Virus record (IMG/VR): IMGVR_UViG_3300029266_001283
Span: 1 to 29,139 of that record
Strand: one strand, 5' to 3'
DNA: 29,139 bases
Source: a virus
The notes under the pieces were generated by a model. The model was not told the DNA's origin, searched no databases, and was given only the letters and a program-made list of their open reading frames with translations. The translations under genes and the position numbers were made by a program. Positions within the stretch are counted from its first letter, which is position 1; each line of letters begins with the position of its first letter. Below are positions 8,252 to 14,937 of the stretch, piece by piece.

Positions 8252-9661
8252 CTACCTAATATTGTTTATTTTATTGAAAGAAAACTCTATATCTATCGTG
8301 TAATTTATTAGCTTATTATTTAGACTAGTCTTATAATCTATCGTGTTGTTTGAGATGTTTATTGGTAGTATCTTGCTATTGTAGTCTATCCACACCTGCT
8401 CACTTAACATTAATTGTCTAAATATTTCGTTAAATTCCTCTGGAACAAAACCACTATTTATAGTCATAGTTTCTTTAGCTGATGTATAGAAAGTACGGTT
8501 ACCATGAGAAGATATTATGTTATTCCTGTAGTCCGATATTGTATTTGACTTATATTCATCTCTTTCTATTTCCATAGACAATCTAGACGATTTGAAGAAC
8601 CATAAGTCTTGCTTTGCCCCATTTTTGTTTCTAAATATAATCTTGTAAGGCGTGTATTTACACTCCTCTATATCCTCAACCTTTATAATTCTGCTTGGGA
8701 CTGTTTTAGCTACAACTACATTATCTAGAGTAAAACCTAAAGGGTCTGCTAAATCATTAGCTTGTGCTTGAAATTGTATTCTATTTTCTTCAGTCGCAAC
8801 CCCATTAGCCGTATAAGTTCCGTTACCTGTAATAGCCACAGAGAAAGGGTATCTCATACTCGCAGTGCCTGTGCCGGTAAAGTTTGTTATATCAAAACTA
8901 ACAGCAAGACTATCTCCTATTACTGTTTTTAATTGATATAATCTATCTATAGCCAAATCGCTAGAACCTAAGAAACTTGCCCCACTATTAATAGTCCAAT
9001 CAGATGTTTCTTTTACCCACCCAGTATCTGTTGTGAAGTTAGGATTCGTAGTTATGTTAACATCATTATGTGAAGAAACTCTAACCTCTGTAACATTACT
9101 TAAACCTGCCCCTAAAGAAGATACTATACTAGCACTCTCAACATTTGATGCAGGAGTTGAGTTCAACACATTAAGTAATGTTGTAGCTCCACTAAGAAAT
9201 GTAACTTCACTAAAACGCCTATAATCTAAAGGAATAAGAACCTCACTACCATTAAGATTGTATATTAAATTATTGTCTATAAGGCATCCATCTACAGGAT
9301 AGTAATTATATCCATCTTCGTAATAAGAATAGCCATAGACAGCATAATATCCTGTTTGTATAGTTCCTACGTATATTGTAGACGTGGTTACTTTTGTTAT
9401 CTTATAATCAACCCATACAACACCATTATCGCTAGATGTTCCTGTGTATTTAGTGTCAATAAAGTCTTTTACTAAATCAGAAATATCCCAATAAACATTA
9501 TTAGGAGTATCTGTTACACTAGATTGAATGGTGTAATTTGAAGCAGCAGGTCTATCTGTTACTGCAGTTCCTTGATAAATCCATAGCTCTATAGAAGCAG
9601 ATATTAAGTTTGTTTCTGTTGCGTTTATCCAAAAAGGACTTCTAGCTAATATTTTGCTCAT
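8252..9661 (-). CDS. virion tail protein with possible carbohydrate-binding-like insert
   Basis: A 469-aa protein starting MSKILARSPFWINATETNLI. The N-terminal ~100 residues look beta-rich, with FN3-like strands (SASIELWIYQGTAVTDRPAA). The middle (~200-320) has a jelly-roll-like pattern, NPNFTTDTGWVKETSDWTI through FTLDNVVVAKTV, reminiscent of carbohydrate-binding modules. The C-terminus (KLINYTIDIEFSFNKINNIR) resembles a distal tail subunit edge strand. It overlaps the gp10-like gene by 20 nt and abuts the 1005-aa gene, so it is co-transcribed with tail genes. It is too beta-rich and in the wrong place to be a portal. Distal-tail or receptor-binding function is inference. Confidence 0.6.
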   Translation of the reverse strand: MSKILARSPFWINATETNLISASIELWIYQGTAVTDRPAASNYTIQSSVTDTPNNVYWDISDLVKDFIDTKYTGTSSDNGVVWVDYKITKVTTSTIYVGTIQTGYYAVYGYSYYEDGYNYYPVDGCLIDNNLIYNLNGSEVLIPLDYRRFSEVTFLSGATTLLNVLNSTPASNVESASIVSSLGAGLSNVTEVRVSSHNDVNITTNPNFTTDTGWVKETSDWTINSGASFLGSSDLAIDRLYQLKTVIGDSLAVSFDITNFTGTGTASMRYPFSVAITGNGTYTANGVATEENRIQFQAQANDLADPLGFTLDNVVVAKTVPSRIIKVEDIEECKYTPYKIIFRNKNGAKQDLWFFKSSRLSMEIERDEYKSNTISDYRNNIISSHGNRTFYTSAKETMTINSGFVPEEFNEIFRQLMLSEQVWIDYNSKILPINISNNTIDYKTSLNNKLINYTIDIEFSFNKINNIR

Positions 9662-10187
9662 TGTTTATATTTATTATTTTTCTTAATTCAGTTCTTATGT
9701 CTTCAGCGTATGCTTCCGTTATGTCTACCCCTATTTTAGTTTCAATCTCCTTGTAAACTCTCTCAAAAAGATTACTACCCTTATATCCAAATCTTTTTAT
9801 AGTACCTCTTTGAGAAGTACTTTGCATTATAGCGAAAACAGCACTTTTGTAAGCACTATTTTTTAGTGTTGATGTCTTTGCAAACTTATAACCACTCTTT
9901 AGCTTTCTGTAAGGTCTAATACCTTTAGCTTTTATCCAAGACTCTATGCTTCTTTTCTTAGCTTCCCACCCAACACTACTTTTTGCTGGAGACGCCCCAT
10001 CTACTACTGCACCTGCGTAGCCTACATTAGATGTTATCTCTATAGAATTATTATCTACTTTAACGTTAAAAGAATTAGCAAACTTACCTGTAGCAAGGGT
10101 TTTGTCAATCCTAGCAGTCCTCTGAAGCCTTACCTTAAACTCTTCAGATATCTTATTTAACTTATCTACAAGATTACTTTTTTCCAT
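9642..10187 (-). CDS. HK97 gp10-like head-tail/tail completion protein
   Basis: A 181-aa protein. I start it at the ATG at 10185-10187, which overlaps the TAA of the preceding gene by 1 nt (TAATG), rather than at a TTG two codons upstream. It shows NSFNVKVDNNSIEITSNVGYAGAVVDG, a beta pattern with a Gly/Ala-rich turn typical of gp10-like proteins, then a basic middle (KAKGIRPYRKLKSGYKFAKT) and an acidic helical C-terminus. gp10-family proteins complete the tail tube or head-tail joint. Family placement is by pattern memory, not search. Confidence 0.6.
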   Translation of the reverse strand: MEKSNLVDKLNKISEEFKVRLQRTARIDKTLATGKFANSFNVKVDNNSIEITSNVGYAGAVVDGASPAKSSVGWEAKKRSIESWIKAKGIRPYRKLKSGYKFAKTSTLKNSAYKSAVFAIMQSTSQRGTIKRFGYKGSNLFERVYKEIETKIGVDITEAYAEDIRTELRKIININNEQNIS

Positions 10188-10648
10188 TAACAAATAGATA
10201 TTTCATTAGGCATTTCTATCTGTATAGAGCCTTCCCAACCTGCTAACATATTCTCGTATTTTTCCATAAAAGGAGAAGCATCTATACTATCTCCTGTTGT
10301 TAGCCTTATGTCCCATAAATCACCTCTTTTTAATTGCATAAAAAGGTTGTTTAAGACATTTAATTGGCTATTTAAGACATCTTGAGAGTTGTCGTTACCA
10401 TAGAAGTTATTAGCAGCTTTATCCTTACTTATATCAACTATATCCATACAAATAACATTTAAACTCATTGTTATTGTTCTTTGACCTATGGTTGTTCTAT
10501 CTACAACAAGGTGTGTTAAGGGAAATATAGTTGTTTTTGATAAGTCAACGTCAGATAAATTACCTGTAGTAACAGTATTACATTGCGGGTGTTGTAATGC
10601 TTGTAATTTTAGCTTGTCTAATACGTTGTAAACTTGATTCTGTGCCAT
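10187..10648 (-). CDS. tail terminator-like protein
   Basis: A 153-aa protein starting MAQNQVYNVLDKLKLQALQH. It contains HLVVDRTTIGQRTITMSLNV and a C-terminal GWEGSIQIEMPNEISIC. Alternating beta strands with an N-terminal helix and a size of ~150 aa fit the tail-terminator or tail-completion class. Its ATG shares one base with the stop of the -1 frameshift product upstream (TAATG at 10646-10650), a sign of translational coupling. The functional call is inference from size, strand pattern and position beside the tail assembly chaperone and gp10-like genes. Confidence 0.5.
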   Translation of the reverse strand: MAQNQVYNVLDKLKLQALQHPQCNTVTTGNLSDVDLSKTTIFPLTHLVVDRTTIGQRTITMSLNVICMDIVDISKDKAANNFYGNDNSQDVLNSQLNVLNNLFMQLKRGDLWDIRLTTGDSIDASPFMEKYENMLAGWEGSIQIEMPNEISIC

Positions 10649-11444
10649 TATCTATTGTTATTTTGTATATCTTTTAATAATCTAGCTTCTAATTTAGATT
10701 TGTCTTGTACATATTCTAAATACATCATACATTGGTGTAGTGGAAGCTTTGAGACTTCATCAAGTCTTCGTACATCGTCTTGTGCGAGGCATAAAAACGA
10801 TTGATAATCTCCCCATTTTCTTCCAAAAGCTGCTTTCCTTCCTTGTTGGTCGTTAGCTTCGCCTGCTCCACTAAAGAGTCCATTGTATATTTCGACAATT
10901 TTGTCCCTAAACGATAAAAAAAAACCTGCATTCCTAATGCTACATTAACAGGTGCGTCTTTCATAACCTCTGAGAAATCATCACTACCCTTGTATTCGGC
11001 AATTCTGTAATGGTATTTGTTGCTTATGTCTTTTATCACAGGTCTATAGAGTACCGCCATTAACTTATGAAGGTCTTTTGCATCTCTAATGTAAGTTTCT
11101 GCATCCTTAAACGCTCCGTAGCTTATCTTATCTAATGATGGCTCAAAACCGAACTCAACAGTTACTCCATCCTTATCAGTCATATCAAATCTCTTGATAA
11201 GTGGTTTTTCCTCTTCAAAGCACTCGTTTATGTGTTTTAATATGTTGTCAAAAGTGTTTATAGGTATGTTGTATGACTCATGTAAGTCTAGTCCACAGAA
11301 TATCTCCAAAGTCTTTTTGTTTATAAACTCATAATCATCTACATCTTTGTTATCCTGCCATAACTGAACGTATTTCTGGTACTGACTTACGCTTATGCCA
11401 CTTAATTCGTTGGGTATGTTAATGTCAATCTCTATTTTACTCAT
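10648..11444 (-). CDS. tail assembly chaperone, long form made by -1 ribosomal frameshift
   Basis: The frame from the ATG at 11444 reads 176 codons to a run of nine T (minus strand; 10916-10924), then can slip -1 and stay open for 89 codons to TAA at 10648-10650. The product is 265 aa. The slip site reads g-gtt-ttt-ttt-tat, containing T_TTT_TTT. The -1 part begins LSFRDKIVEIYNGLFS and includes GRKWGDYQSFLCLAQDDVR and LPLHQCMMYLEYVQDKSKLE, which looks like conserved protein. Its stop shares a base with the next gene's ATG. This parallels lambda G/GT, where a fusion protein loads on the tape measure during tail assembly. An accidental open frame of this length with such an ending is unlikely. 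Confidence 0.8.
10725..11444 (-). CDS. tail assembly chaperone, short (zero-frame) form
   Basis: A 239-aa zero-frame product starting MSKIEIDINIPNELSGISVS. Residues 1-175 are shared with the long form. Residues after ~177 (YRLGTKLSKYTMDSLVEQ to FHYTNV) are encoded in the same DNA as the -1 frame. The region includes GMQVFFYRLG at the slip site and INRFYASHKTMYEDLMKS near the C-terminus, a pattern I associate with short-form chaperones of flavobacterial phages. It opens the virion operon, 5 bases downstream of a candidate late promoter. It probably binds the tape measure and is made in large excess over the frameshifted form, as with lambda gpG. Confidence 0.72.
   Translation of the reverse strand: MSKIEIDINIPNELSGISVSQYQKYVQLWQDNKDVDDYEFINKKTLEIFCGLDLHESYNIPINTFDNILKHINECFEEEKPLIKRFDMTDKDGVTVEFGFEPSLDKISYGAFKDAETYIRDAKDLHKLMAVLYRPVIKDISNKYHYRIAEYKGSDDFSEVMKDAPVNVALGMQVFFYRLGTKLSKYTMDSLVEQAKLTTNKEGKQLLEENGEIINRFYASHKTMYEDLMKSQSFHYTNV
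10916..10924 (-). other. -1 frameshift slippery site (nine T on minus strand)
   Basis: A run of nine A on the plus strand reads as T9 on the coding strand and contains the heptamer T_TTT_TTT in the right phase. Both frames stay open downstream, 65 zero-frame and 89 minus-one codons. I did not identify a convincing stimulatory pseudoknot. An alternative is a homopolymer sequencing error, but that would not explain why the zero frame also continues with protein-like sequence. Confidence 0.75.
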
Positions 11445-11448
11445 AATC

Positions 11449-11473
11449 TTATAACGTATTTTATATTTTTTGT
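11449..11473 (-). promoter_or_regulatory. candidate late promoter of the virion operon
   Basis: On the minus strand this reads ACAAAAA, 8 nt, TACGTTATAA, ending 4 nt before the first ATG of the virion operon. The same two boxes (9-nt spacing) occur upstream of the small terminase gene (20343-20368). A very short or leaderless 5' UTR would follow if TACGTTATAA is the -10-like box. Recognition by the phage sigma-like protein (23404-23994) is a guess. Confidence 0.45.
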
Positions 11474-11503
11474 CTTTTATTAGTGTAATTGATAAAATAA
11501 AAC

Positions 11504-11511
11504 TATATTTG
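11504..11511 (+). promoter_or_regulatory. TAnnTTTG -7 element before plus-strand small genes
   Basis: TATATTTG matches the Bacteroidota -7 consensus, 45 nt before the first plus-strand gene at 11557. No good TTG or TTTG lies at the expected ~20 nt upstream, so strength is uncertain. It lies in the 112-nt divergent gap shared with the virion operon. Confidence 0.35.
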
Positions 11512-11556
11512 CTTTAAATAAAGTGAATTAAGTATTAATTATTAACAATAAATATT

Positions 11557-11775
11557 ATGAATACAAGAGAAAAGATAGCAGAAATGCAAGAACAAGAGGA
11601 TAGTATAGTTAAATCAGTAATACAATCCTATAAGAAGCGTTCAGATGTTGGTATAAAGAAATACAACAAAACAATGGACAGAGATGATTTAAGCACCCTA
11701 GATTGGCTACAGCATCTACAAGAAGAGTTAATGGATGCTACATTATATTTAGAGAAGTTAAAACAAAAACTATAA
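11557..11775 (+). CDS. small MazG-like/helical phage protein (72 aa)
   Basis: Starts MNTREKIAEMQEQEDSIVKS. The C-terminal half, LSTLDWLQHLQEELMDATLYLEKLKQ, is a predicted helix hairpin containing EELxDA. This resembles the helix that carries metal-binding EExxD residues in all-alpha NTP pyrophosphatases (MazG/dUTPase-like). A full MazG domain needs a second acidic motif, which is not clear in 72 aa, so this may be a minimal relative or a structural mimic. First gene of the plus-strand cluster, with an A/T-rich leader ending ataaatatt. Function uncertain. Confidence 0.65.
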   Translation: MNTREKIAEMQEQEDSIVKSVIQSYKKRSDVGIKKYNKTMDRDDLSTLDWLQHLQEELMDATLYLEKLKQKL

Positions 11776-11778
11776 ATT

Positions 11779-11904
11779 ATGAAAAAACTACTATTACTAA
11801 CAGCGATACTATTATCATACTCATGTGTTCCAGAAGACTGTGATGCTTGGGTTGTATTTGACCTAGAAACTAAAGAATATTATGAATATTACGAATGTGA
11901 ATAA
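11779..11904 (+). CDS. small lipoprotein (41 aa)
   Basis: ATG at 11779, TAA at 11902-11904. The protein begins MKKLLLLTAILLSYSC, a lysine-headed hydrophobic signal peptide with a lipobox-like LSYSC and Cys at residue 16. It continues with a short acidic, Tyr-rich tail (CDAWVVFDLETKEYYEYYEC) holding two more Cys. A mature peptide of ~26 residues anchored to a membrane by lipid is expected. It lies 3 nt after the previous gene. In phages such lipoproteins can be outer-membrane spanins, superinfection-exclusion factors or envelope morons. The sequence does not choose between them. Confidence 0.65.
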   Translation: MKKLLLLTAILLSYSCVPEDCDAWVVFDLETKEYYEYYECE

Positions 11905-11914
11905 ATTATAAGAT

Positions 11915-12073
11915 ATGTACAAAAAGAAACTAATACAAAAGATTCAGCAGCTTATAGACAAACTACCAGTAAGCAACAGAAGGGAACAAGCTAAGCAAGA
12001 CTTGCTAAAGCTTAAATTAACTGACAATGATAAATTCTACATATTATTAAAACACAAATATCAAAATGATTAG
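11915..12073 (+). CDS. small basic helical protein (52 aa)
   Basis: ATG at 11915-11917, TAG at 12071-12073. It begins MYKKKLIQKIQQLIDKLPVS and ends HKYQND, rich in Lys and Gln with helical periodicity. It overlaps the next small gene by 8 nt. No family recognised. Part of the tiny-gene run, so likely a host-takeover or accessory protein. Confidence 0.55.
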   Translation: MYKKKLIQKIQQLIDKLPVSNRREQAKQDLLKLKLTDNDKFYILLKHKYQND

Positions 12074-12182
12074 ATTTATAAAGCAATGCTTAGGATTATT
12101 ATTTATAATACTTATGATATTGTCTGCAATATACCTAACCTTATTCTTTTCTTCAATGGTATTAACGTTATTTAACCCTTAA
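12066..12182 (+). CDS. single-span membrane peptide (38 aa)
   Basis: ATG at 12066-12068 (8-nt overlap with the preceding gene) to TAA at 12180-12182. After a short basic start (MIRFIKQ), almost the whole chain is hydrophobic (LGLLFIILMILSAIYLTLFF), giving one transmembrane helix. Close to the lipoprotein at 11779, so the two may act together at the envelope. A lysis or exclusion role is only inference. Confidence 0.5.
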   Translation: MIRFIKQCLGLLFIILMILSAIYLTLFFSSMVLTLFNP

Positions 12183-12202
12183 ACTAAAAAAACAAATATA
12201 AA

Positions 12203-12234
12203 TTTGGTAGTGTAAAAAATAATCAATAGATTTG
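12203..12234 (+). promoter_or_regulatory. Bacteroidota-type promoter for the ParB-like gene
   Basis: TTTG at 12203-12206, a 20-nt spacer, then TAGATTTG at 12227-12234, a good match to the -33 TTTG / -7 TAnnTTTG consensus. Transcription would start near 12241, about 30 nt before the ATG at 12272. A second -7-like TAAATTTG lies at 12199-12206. The 89-nt gap here is otherwise featureless. Confidence 0.55.
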
Positions 12235-12271
12235 AAGAGTAAATAAATTATTAATATAAACAACAAACAAA

Positions 12272-13123
12272 ATGAAATTAATTACAAACAAAATGGATGT
12301 CAAAGTAGTATCAATGAATGCTCAATTAGCTGAAAGCATTCTCGTGTTAAATGTGAAGAATAGAAAATTAGGGAATGAAAACATATCATCTCTAGTGCAT
12401 AAAATGAAAACAAATAAGTGGCATGAAAACGGAGAGTCTATAATAATAGGTTCTGACGGTGTGCTTAAAGATGGTCAGAATAGACTTGTAGCAACTATTA
12501 AAGCAAATCATAATTGGAAAGCTGTTTTAGTTACAGGTGTAGATTCTAATGTTATGAGTTCAATAGATACGGGTAAGAATAGGTCTGCTGCTGATGTACT
12601 AACCTTAAATGGCTATACTTATGGTGGATTAAAGTCATCAATATCTAAGTTAATCATCATGGGTAGATACTCTAGGGATGGTGCTAAAAGAAGTAACGTA
12701 TGCAATCAAACTGTGCTTGATTATGTTTCTAAGAATAATGAAATGTTAGACACATTAATATCTGTAACTCAGCCTCTTTATAAGAAGCAATCTGTAAGGG
12801 CATTTTCATCAAGCTTCCTAGCTTTTATAATAACTAAAATAGCTGGAAATAATATACATAATATTAATGATGATTTTTATAAAGACATTTATTCTGGATT
12901 CATTAAGTTATTATGTGGTGTTGTAGTTAACGAAAATTCAGCAGCTTGTTGGGTTAGAAATACAATTATAACTAACAATAATAAAGGAAATACCTTGCAA
13001 CAGAGATGGGTCTATAACGCAGTTATTAAATCTTGGAATTTATATCAAGACGGAGATATTCCTGTAAGGTCTCTTAGAGTTGCTGTAGACAAATTAGAAC
13101 AAGTAAAGCAATTAACATTTTAA
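12272..13123 (+). CDS. ParB/sulfiredoxin-like domain protein
   Basis: A 283-aa protein. The N-terminal ~100 residues carry a ParB-N-like fold signature: NKWHENGESIIIGSDGVLKD leading into DGQNRLVA (67-74), then VLVTGVDSNVMSSIDTGKNR. The DGQxRL box is the hallmark. The rest (100-283) is helical and unassigned, ending VRSLRVAVDKLEQVKQLTF. Proteins with DGQ(H/N)RL occur in phages and mobile elements as putative DNA-binding or nucleotide-using regulators, and some ParB-like folds are CTPases or ATPases. No partner ParA is seen. It has its own promoter-like sequence and is the largest gene of the plus-strand cluster. Confidence 0.7.
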   Translation: MKLITNKMDVKVVSMNAQLAESILVLNVKNRKLGNENISSLVHKMKTNKWHENGESIIIGSDGVLKDGQNRLVATIKANHNWKAVLVTGVDSNVMSSIDTGKNRSAADVLTLNGYTYGGLKSSISKLIIMGRYSRDGAKRSNVCNQTVLDYVSKNNEMLDTLISVTQPLYKKQSVRAFSSSFLAFIITKIAGNNIHNINDDFYKDIYSGFIKLLCGVVVNENSAACWVRNTIITNNNKGNTLQQRWVYNAVIKSWNLYQDGDIPVRSLRVAVDKLEQVKQLTF

Positions 13124-13132
13124 AATATAACT

Positions 13133-13426
13133 ATGAAATTAATTGAAAAAATAAGGAACATATCTTTAGAGTTCTTTAACTCAGAGCAATTCATAAATCC
13201 CTTGCCAAATGAGGTGAGGGTTTACCAAGACAACGATAGTCATCTAATAGATGTGTCGTTTAAAAACGGAACATTGACCACCGTATTATGGGATGGAGAA
13301 AAGAAATATAATCCAACAGAACAAGAGGTTGATTACATGATTGATTATCTTCAACACCTACTTATTGAAGAGGTGGAAAAGACAAAGAAATATTATAACG
13401 AAAATCAATATAATTATAAATGGTAG
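13133..13426 (+). CDS. hypothetical protein (97 aa)
   Basis: Begins MKLIEKIRNISLEFFNSEQF and ends YYNENQYNYKW. It has a beta-rich middle (HLIDVSFKNGTLTTVLWDG) and an acidic helix (QEVDYMIDYLQHLLIEEVEK). No family recognised. It follows the ParB-like gene by 9 nt and is likely in the same transcript. Confidence 0.6.
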   Translation: MKLIEKIRNISLEFFNSEQFINPLPNEVRVYQDNDSHLIDVSFKNGTLTTVLWDGEKKYNPTEQEVDYMIDYLQHLLIEEVEKTKKYYNENQYNYKW

Positions 13427-13432
13427 AAGCAT

Positions 13433-13603
13433 ATGGAAGATGAATATGATTATGACTTTATTTTCAATAAAAACAATCAATTGAGGTTTTATAGGTTCTG
13501 CACATCTGTAGAGATGTACCTATTTAAACTAAAAATAAAATCCAATACAGAACATCCAGAAGAAATGATGGAAGAATTTCTAAACTTTAACGAAGAAATA
13601 TAA
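13433..13603 (+). CDS. small acidic hypothetical protein (56 aa)
   Basis: ATG at 13433-13435, TAA at 13601-13603. It begins MEDEYDYDFIFNKNNQLRFY and ends with an acidic helix (HPEEMMEEFLNFNEEI). It sits 6 nt after the previous gene and 2 nt before the next, consistent with operon spacing. Acidic small phage proteins often mimic DNA or bind host enzymes, but nothing specific is visible here. Confidence 0.58.
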   Translation: MEDEYDYDFIFNKNNQLRFYRFCTSVEMYLFKLKIKSNTEHPEEMMEEFLNFNEEI

Positions 13604-13605
13604 TT

Positions 13606-13818
13606 ATGACACCAAAAGAACAAGCAGAGGAATTGTATAACATATTTGATATGATAATATACACAGACCAAGATGAACACGACCAATGTAAAAGATGCGC
13701 TATAAGATGTGTAGAACAAATACTACAACAAGCTCAAATGATTGAAACAGAGTATAATGGATATGATAACCCTTATCAATACTTTTTACAAGTAAAACAA
13801 GAAATAAATAAATTATGA
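13606..13818 (+). CDS. small paralogous protein A (70 aa)
   Basis: Begins MTPKEQAEELYNIFDMIIY and ends VKQEINKL. A central helix has CKRCAIRCVEQIL with three Cys. The next gene has the same frame of features (MTPxxxAEEL, a Cys-containing helix with CVxxI, and a C-terminal VK(Q/R)EINKL), so the two arose by tandem duplication. The stop overlaps the next ATG by 4 nt (ATGA). I recall similar short proteins (KAEELVxxF...QCALIAVDEI...WxEVKxEIxKL) in flavobacterial phages and prophages. Function unknown. Confidence 0.7.
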   Translation: MTPKEQAEELYNIFDMIIYTDQDEHDQCKRCAIRCVEQILQQAQMIETEYNGYDNPYQYFLQVKQEINKL

Positions 13819-14048
13819 CACCAGAAAAAAAAGCAGAAGAATTAGTGATAGAGTATCAGTATAACGGAATTTTTATTACTGATATTAGGATGGAGAAAAA
13901 GGAAGCAATAGGATGTGCATTGATTTGTGTAGATAAATTAATATATTGCTTACCTTCAGTAAAAGGGAGAAGACCCAGTCGTCAGACTATAGACAAATAT
14001 ACAAGTGAGTATTGGAAAGAAGTAAAGCGAGAAATAAATAAGTTATAA
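13815..14048 (+). CDS. small paralogous protein B (77 aa)
   Basis: Begins MTPEKKAEELVIEYQYNGIF, with central EAIGCALICVDKLIYCL and C-terminal EYWKEVKREINKL. Paralogue of the gene just upstream, with a 7-residue longer loop. Translationally coupled through a 4-nt ATGA overlap. The divergence between copies while both ends are conserved suggests both are used. Function unknown. Confidence 0.7.
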   Translation: MTPEKKAEELVIEYQYNGIFITDIRMEKKEAIGCALICVDKLIYCLPSVKGRRPSRQTIDKYTSEYWKEVKREINKL

Positions 14049-14050
14049 TT

Positions 14051-14203
14051 ATGAGCATAAAGAAGAAGCACACAACGCAAGAAAGATTTAAGATTATAGA
14101 GAGTGCTATAACAGCAATGTATGTAGCTACAAGTAAGCTTAACCGAAAAGTAGAAGAACTAGAAAAACAATTAGAAACCTTAATACCAAAAGAAGATGAA
14201 TAA
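14051..14203 (+). CDS. small coiled-coil protein (50 aa)
   Basis: ATG at 14051, TAA at 14201-14203. Begins MSIKKKHTTQERFKIIESAI and ends with a heptad-like LNRKVEELEKQLETLIPKED, a short coiled coil. It overlaps the next gene by 8 nt. No family recognised. Confidence 0.55.
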   Translation: MSIKKKHTTQERFKIIESAITAMYVATSKLNRKVEELEKQLETLIPKEDE

Positions 14204-14342
14204 AATAGTAGTAATGGAAACAGAAAAGAAAGACCACTACATAATGCTTTTCAATGGAGTAAATGTATTAGGAGAACAAGAAAAAAGCACCTATAGACAC
14301 ATGATAGAAGTTCTAGATAAAAAAATAGATACAGGACTATAA
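14196..14342 (+). CDS. small hypothetical protein (48 aa)
   Basis: ATG at 14196-14198 (8-nt overlap with the preceding gene) to TAA at 14340-14342. Begins MNKIVVMETEKKDHYIMLFN, a beta pattern, then a helix (STYRHMIEVLDKKIDT). Its TAA shares one base with the next ATG (TAATG). Probably translated as part of the coupled run. Function unknown. Confidence 0.52.
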   Translation: MNKIVVMETEKKDHYIMLFNGVNVLGEQEKSTYRHMIEVLDKKIDTGL

Positions 14343-14488
14343 TGTCTGATAAGTATAGACTTAAATTAATCCACATAATAGGATGTGTGAAGAAAAATTA
14401 TATCTCCGAGATAGAAGGATACAATTCCATTCTTAAACTCATAAGAGACTCGGAGAATGATGCAGAAACAATAACTATAGATGTCTAA
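14342..14488 (+). CDS. small hypothetical protein (48 aa)
   Basis: ATG at 14342 overlapping the previous stop by 1 nt. The TAA at 14486-14488 overlaps the next gene by 8 nt. Begins MSDKYRLKLIHIIGCVKKNY and ends AETITIDV. Mostly helical with a single Cys. No family recognised. Coupling on both sides argues that it is real. Confidence 0.52.
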   Translation: MSDKYRLKLIHIIGCVKKNYISEIEGYNSILKLIRDSENDAETITIDV

Positions 14489-14888
14489 AACAAGTTGGAG
14501 TACAGAACACCTTAAACAAATAAAAGAAATAACTAACCATAAAGTAATATACGATGGTTATGAGTTTGTATGGATGTCTAAATTAAATAATAATTGGACT
14601 AGACACTACACATCTAACTTTAAAGAATATAATAAACCAATGTCATGGATACATTTCCATACATACAGATGGAATAAGGAGTATAAAGCAAGACATAAAA
14701 AGTATCTAAAAGATATGAGAATAAGTCTGGAGATAGATATTCGTATAAAAGAAATAAGTAGAGTAGCTAATATAAAGACTAAACAAAAGATATTAGAAAT
14801 ACTAAACCTAAAGCCAGATATAAATAATAAAGATATATCAGACATACTAGGAGTAACAATAAGAACAATAGAAAGACATAGAAAATAA
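14481..14888 (+). CDS. DNA-binding protein with C-terminal helix-turn-helix
   Basis: A 135-aa protein. The N-terminal part is rich in Trp, Tyr and Lys (WMSKLNNNWTRHY, WIHFHTYRWNKEYK). Residues ~100-135, KTKQKILEILNLKPDINNKD through ISDILGVTIRTIERHRK, form a clear winged-HTH-type helix-turn-helix. The recognition helix is probably VTIRTIERHRK. It is the last gene of the plus-strand cluster, just before a terminator-like hairpin. It could regulate this cluster or the neighbouring divergent operons. The target is not visible. Confidence 0.65.
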   Translation: MSKTSWSTEHLKQIKEITNHKVIYDGYEFVWMSKLNNNWTRHYTSNFKEYNKPMSWIHFHTYRWNKEYKARHKKYLKDMRISLEIDIRIKEISRVANIKTKQKILEILNLKPDINNKDISDILGVTIRTIERHRK

Positions 14889-14897
14889 GCTAATAAT

Positions 14898-14937
14898 AAA
14901 AAGTGTCGTATGTTTTCAAAAAGGTGCGACAACTTTT
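14898..14937 (+). terminator. terminator-like hairpin after plus-strand cluster
   Basis: AAAAAGTGTCG (898-908) pairs with CGACAACTTTT (927-937), with a one-base bulge and an 18-nt loop, followed by ATTT. It lies 9 nt after the stop at 14888. The stem is AT-rich with a GTCG/CGAC core, so it is probably a terminator of moderate strength. Confidence 0.5.

Noticed and set aside
8252-9661. The 469-aa tail gene as the missing portal
   Set aside because: It is beta-rich with carbohydrate-binding-like patterns, sits among tail genes and lacks portal-like helical sequence.
10916-10924. The nine-T run as only a sequencing indel
   Set aside because: Both frames downstream remain open with protein-like sequence and the -1 stop overlaps the next start. 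An indel is kept as a minor alternative in the feature entry.
14606-14932. Minus-strand 108-aa hydrophobic frame opposite the HTH gene
   Set aside because: Antisense to a coupled gene with a clear HTH. Hydrophobicity follows from A/T-rich codons read backwards.
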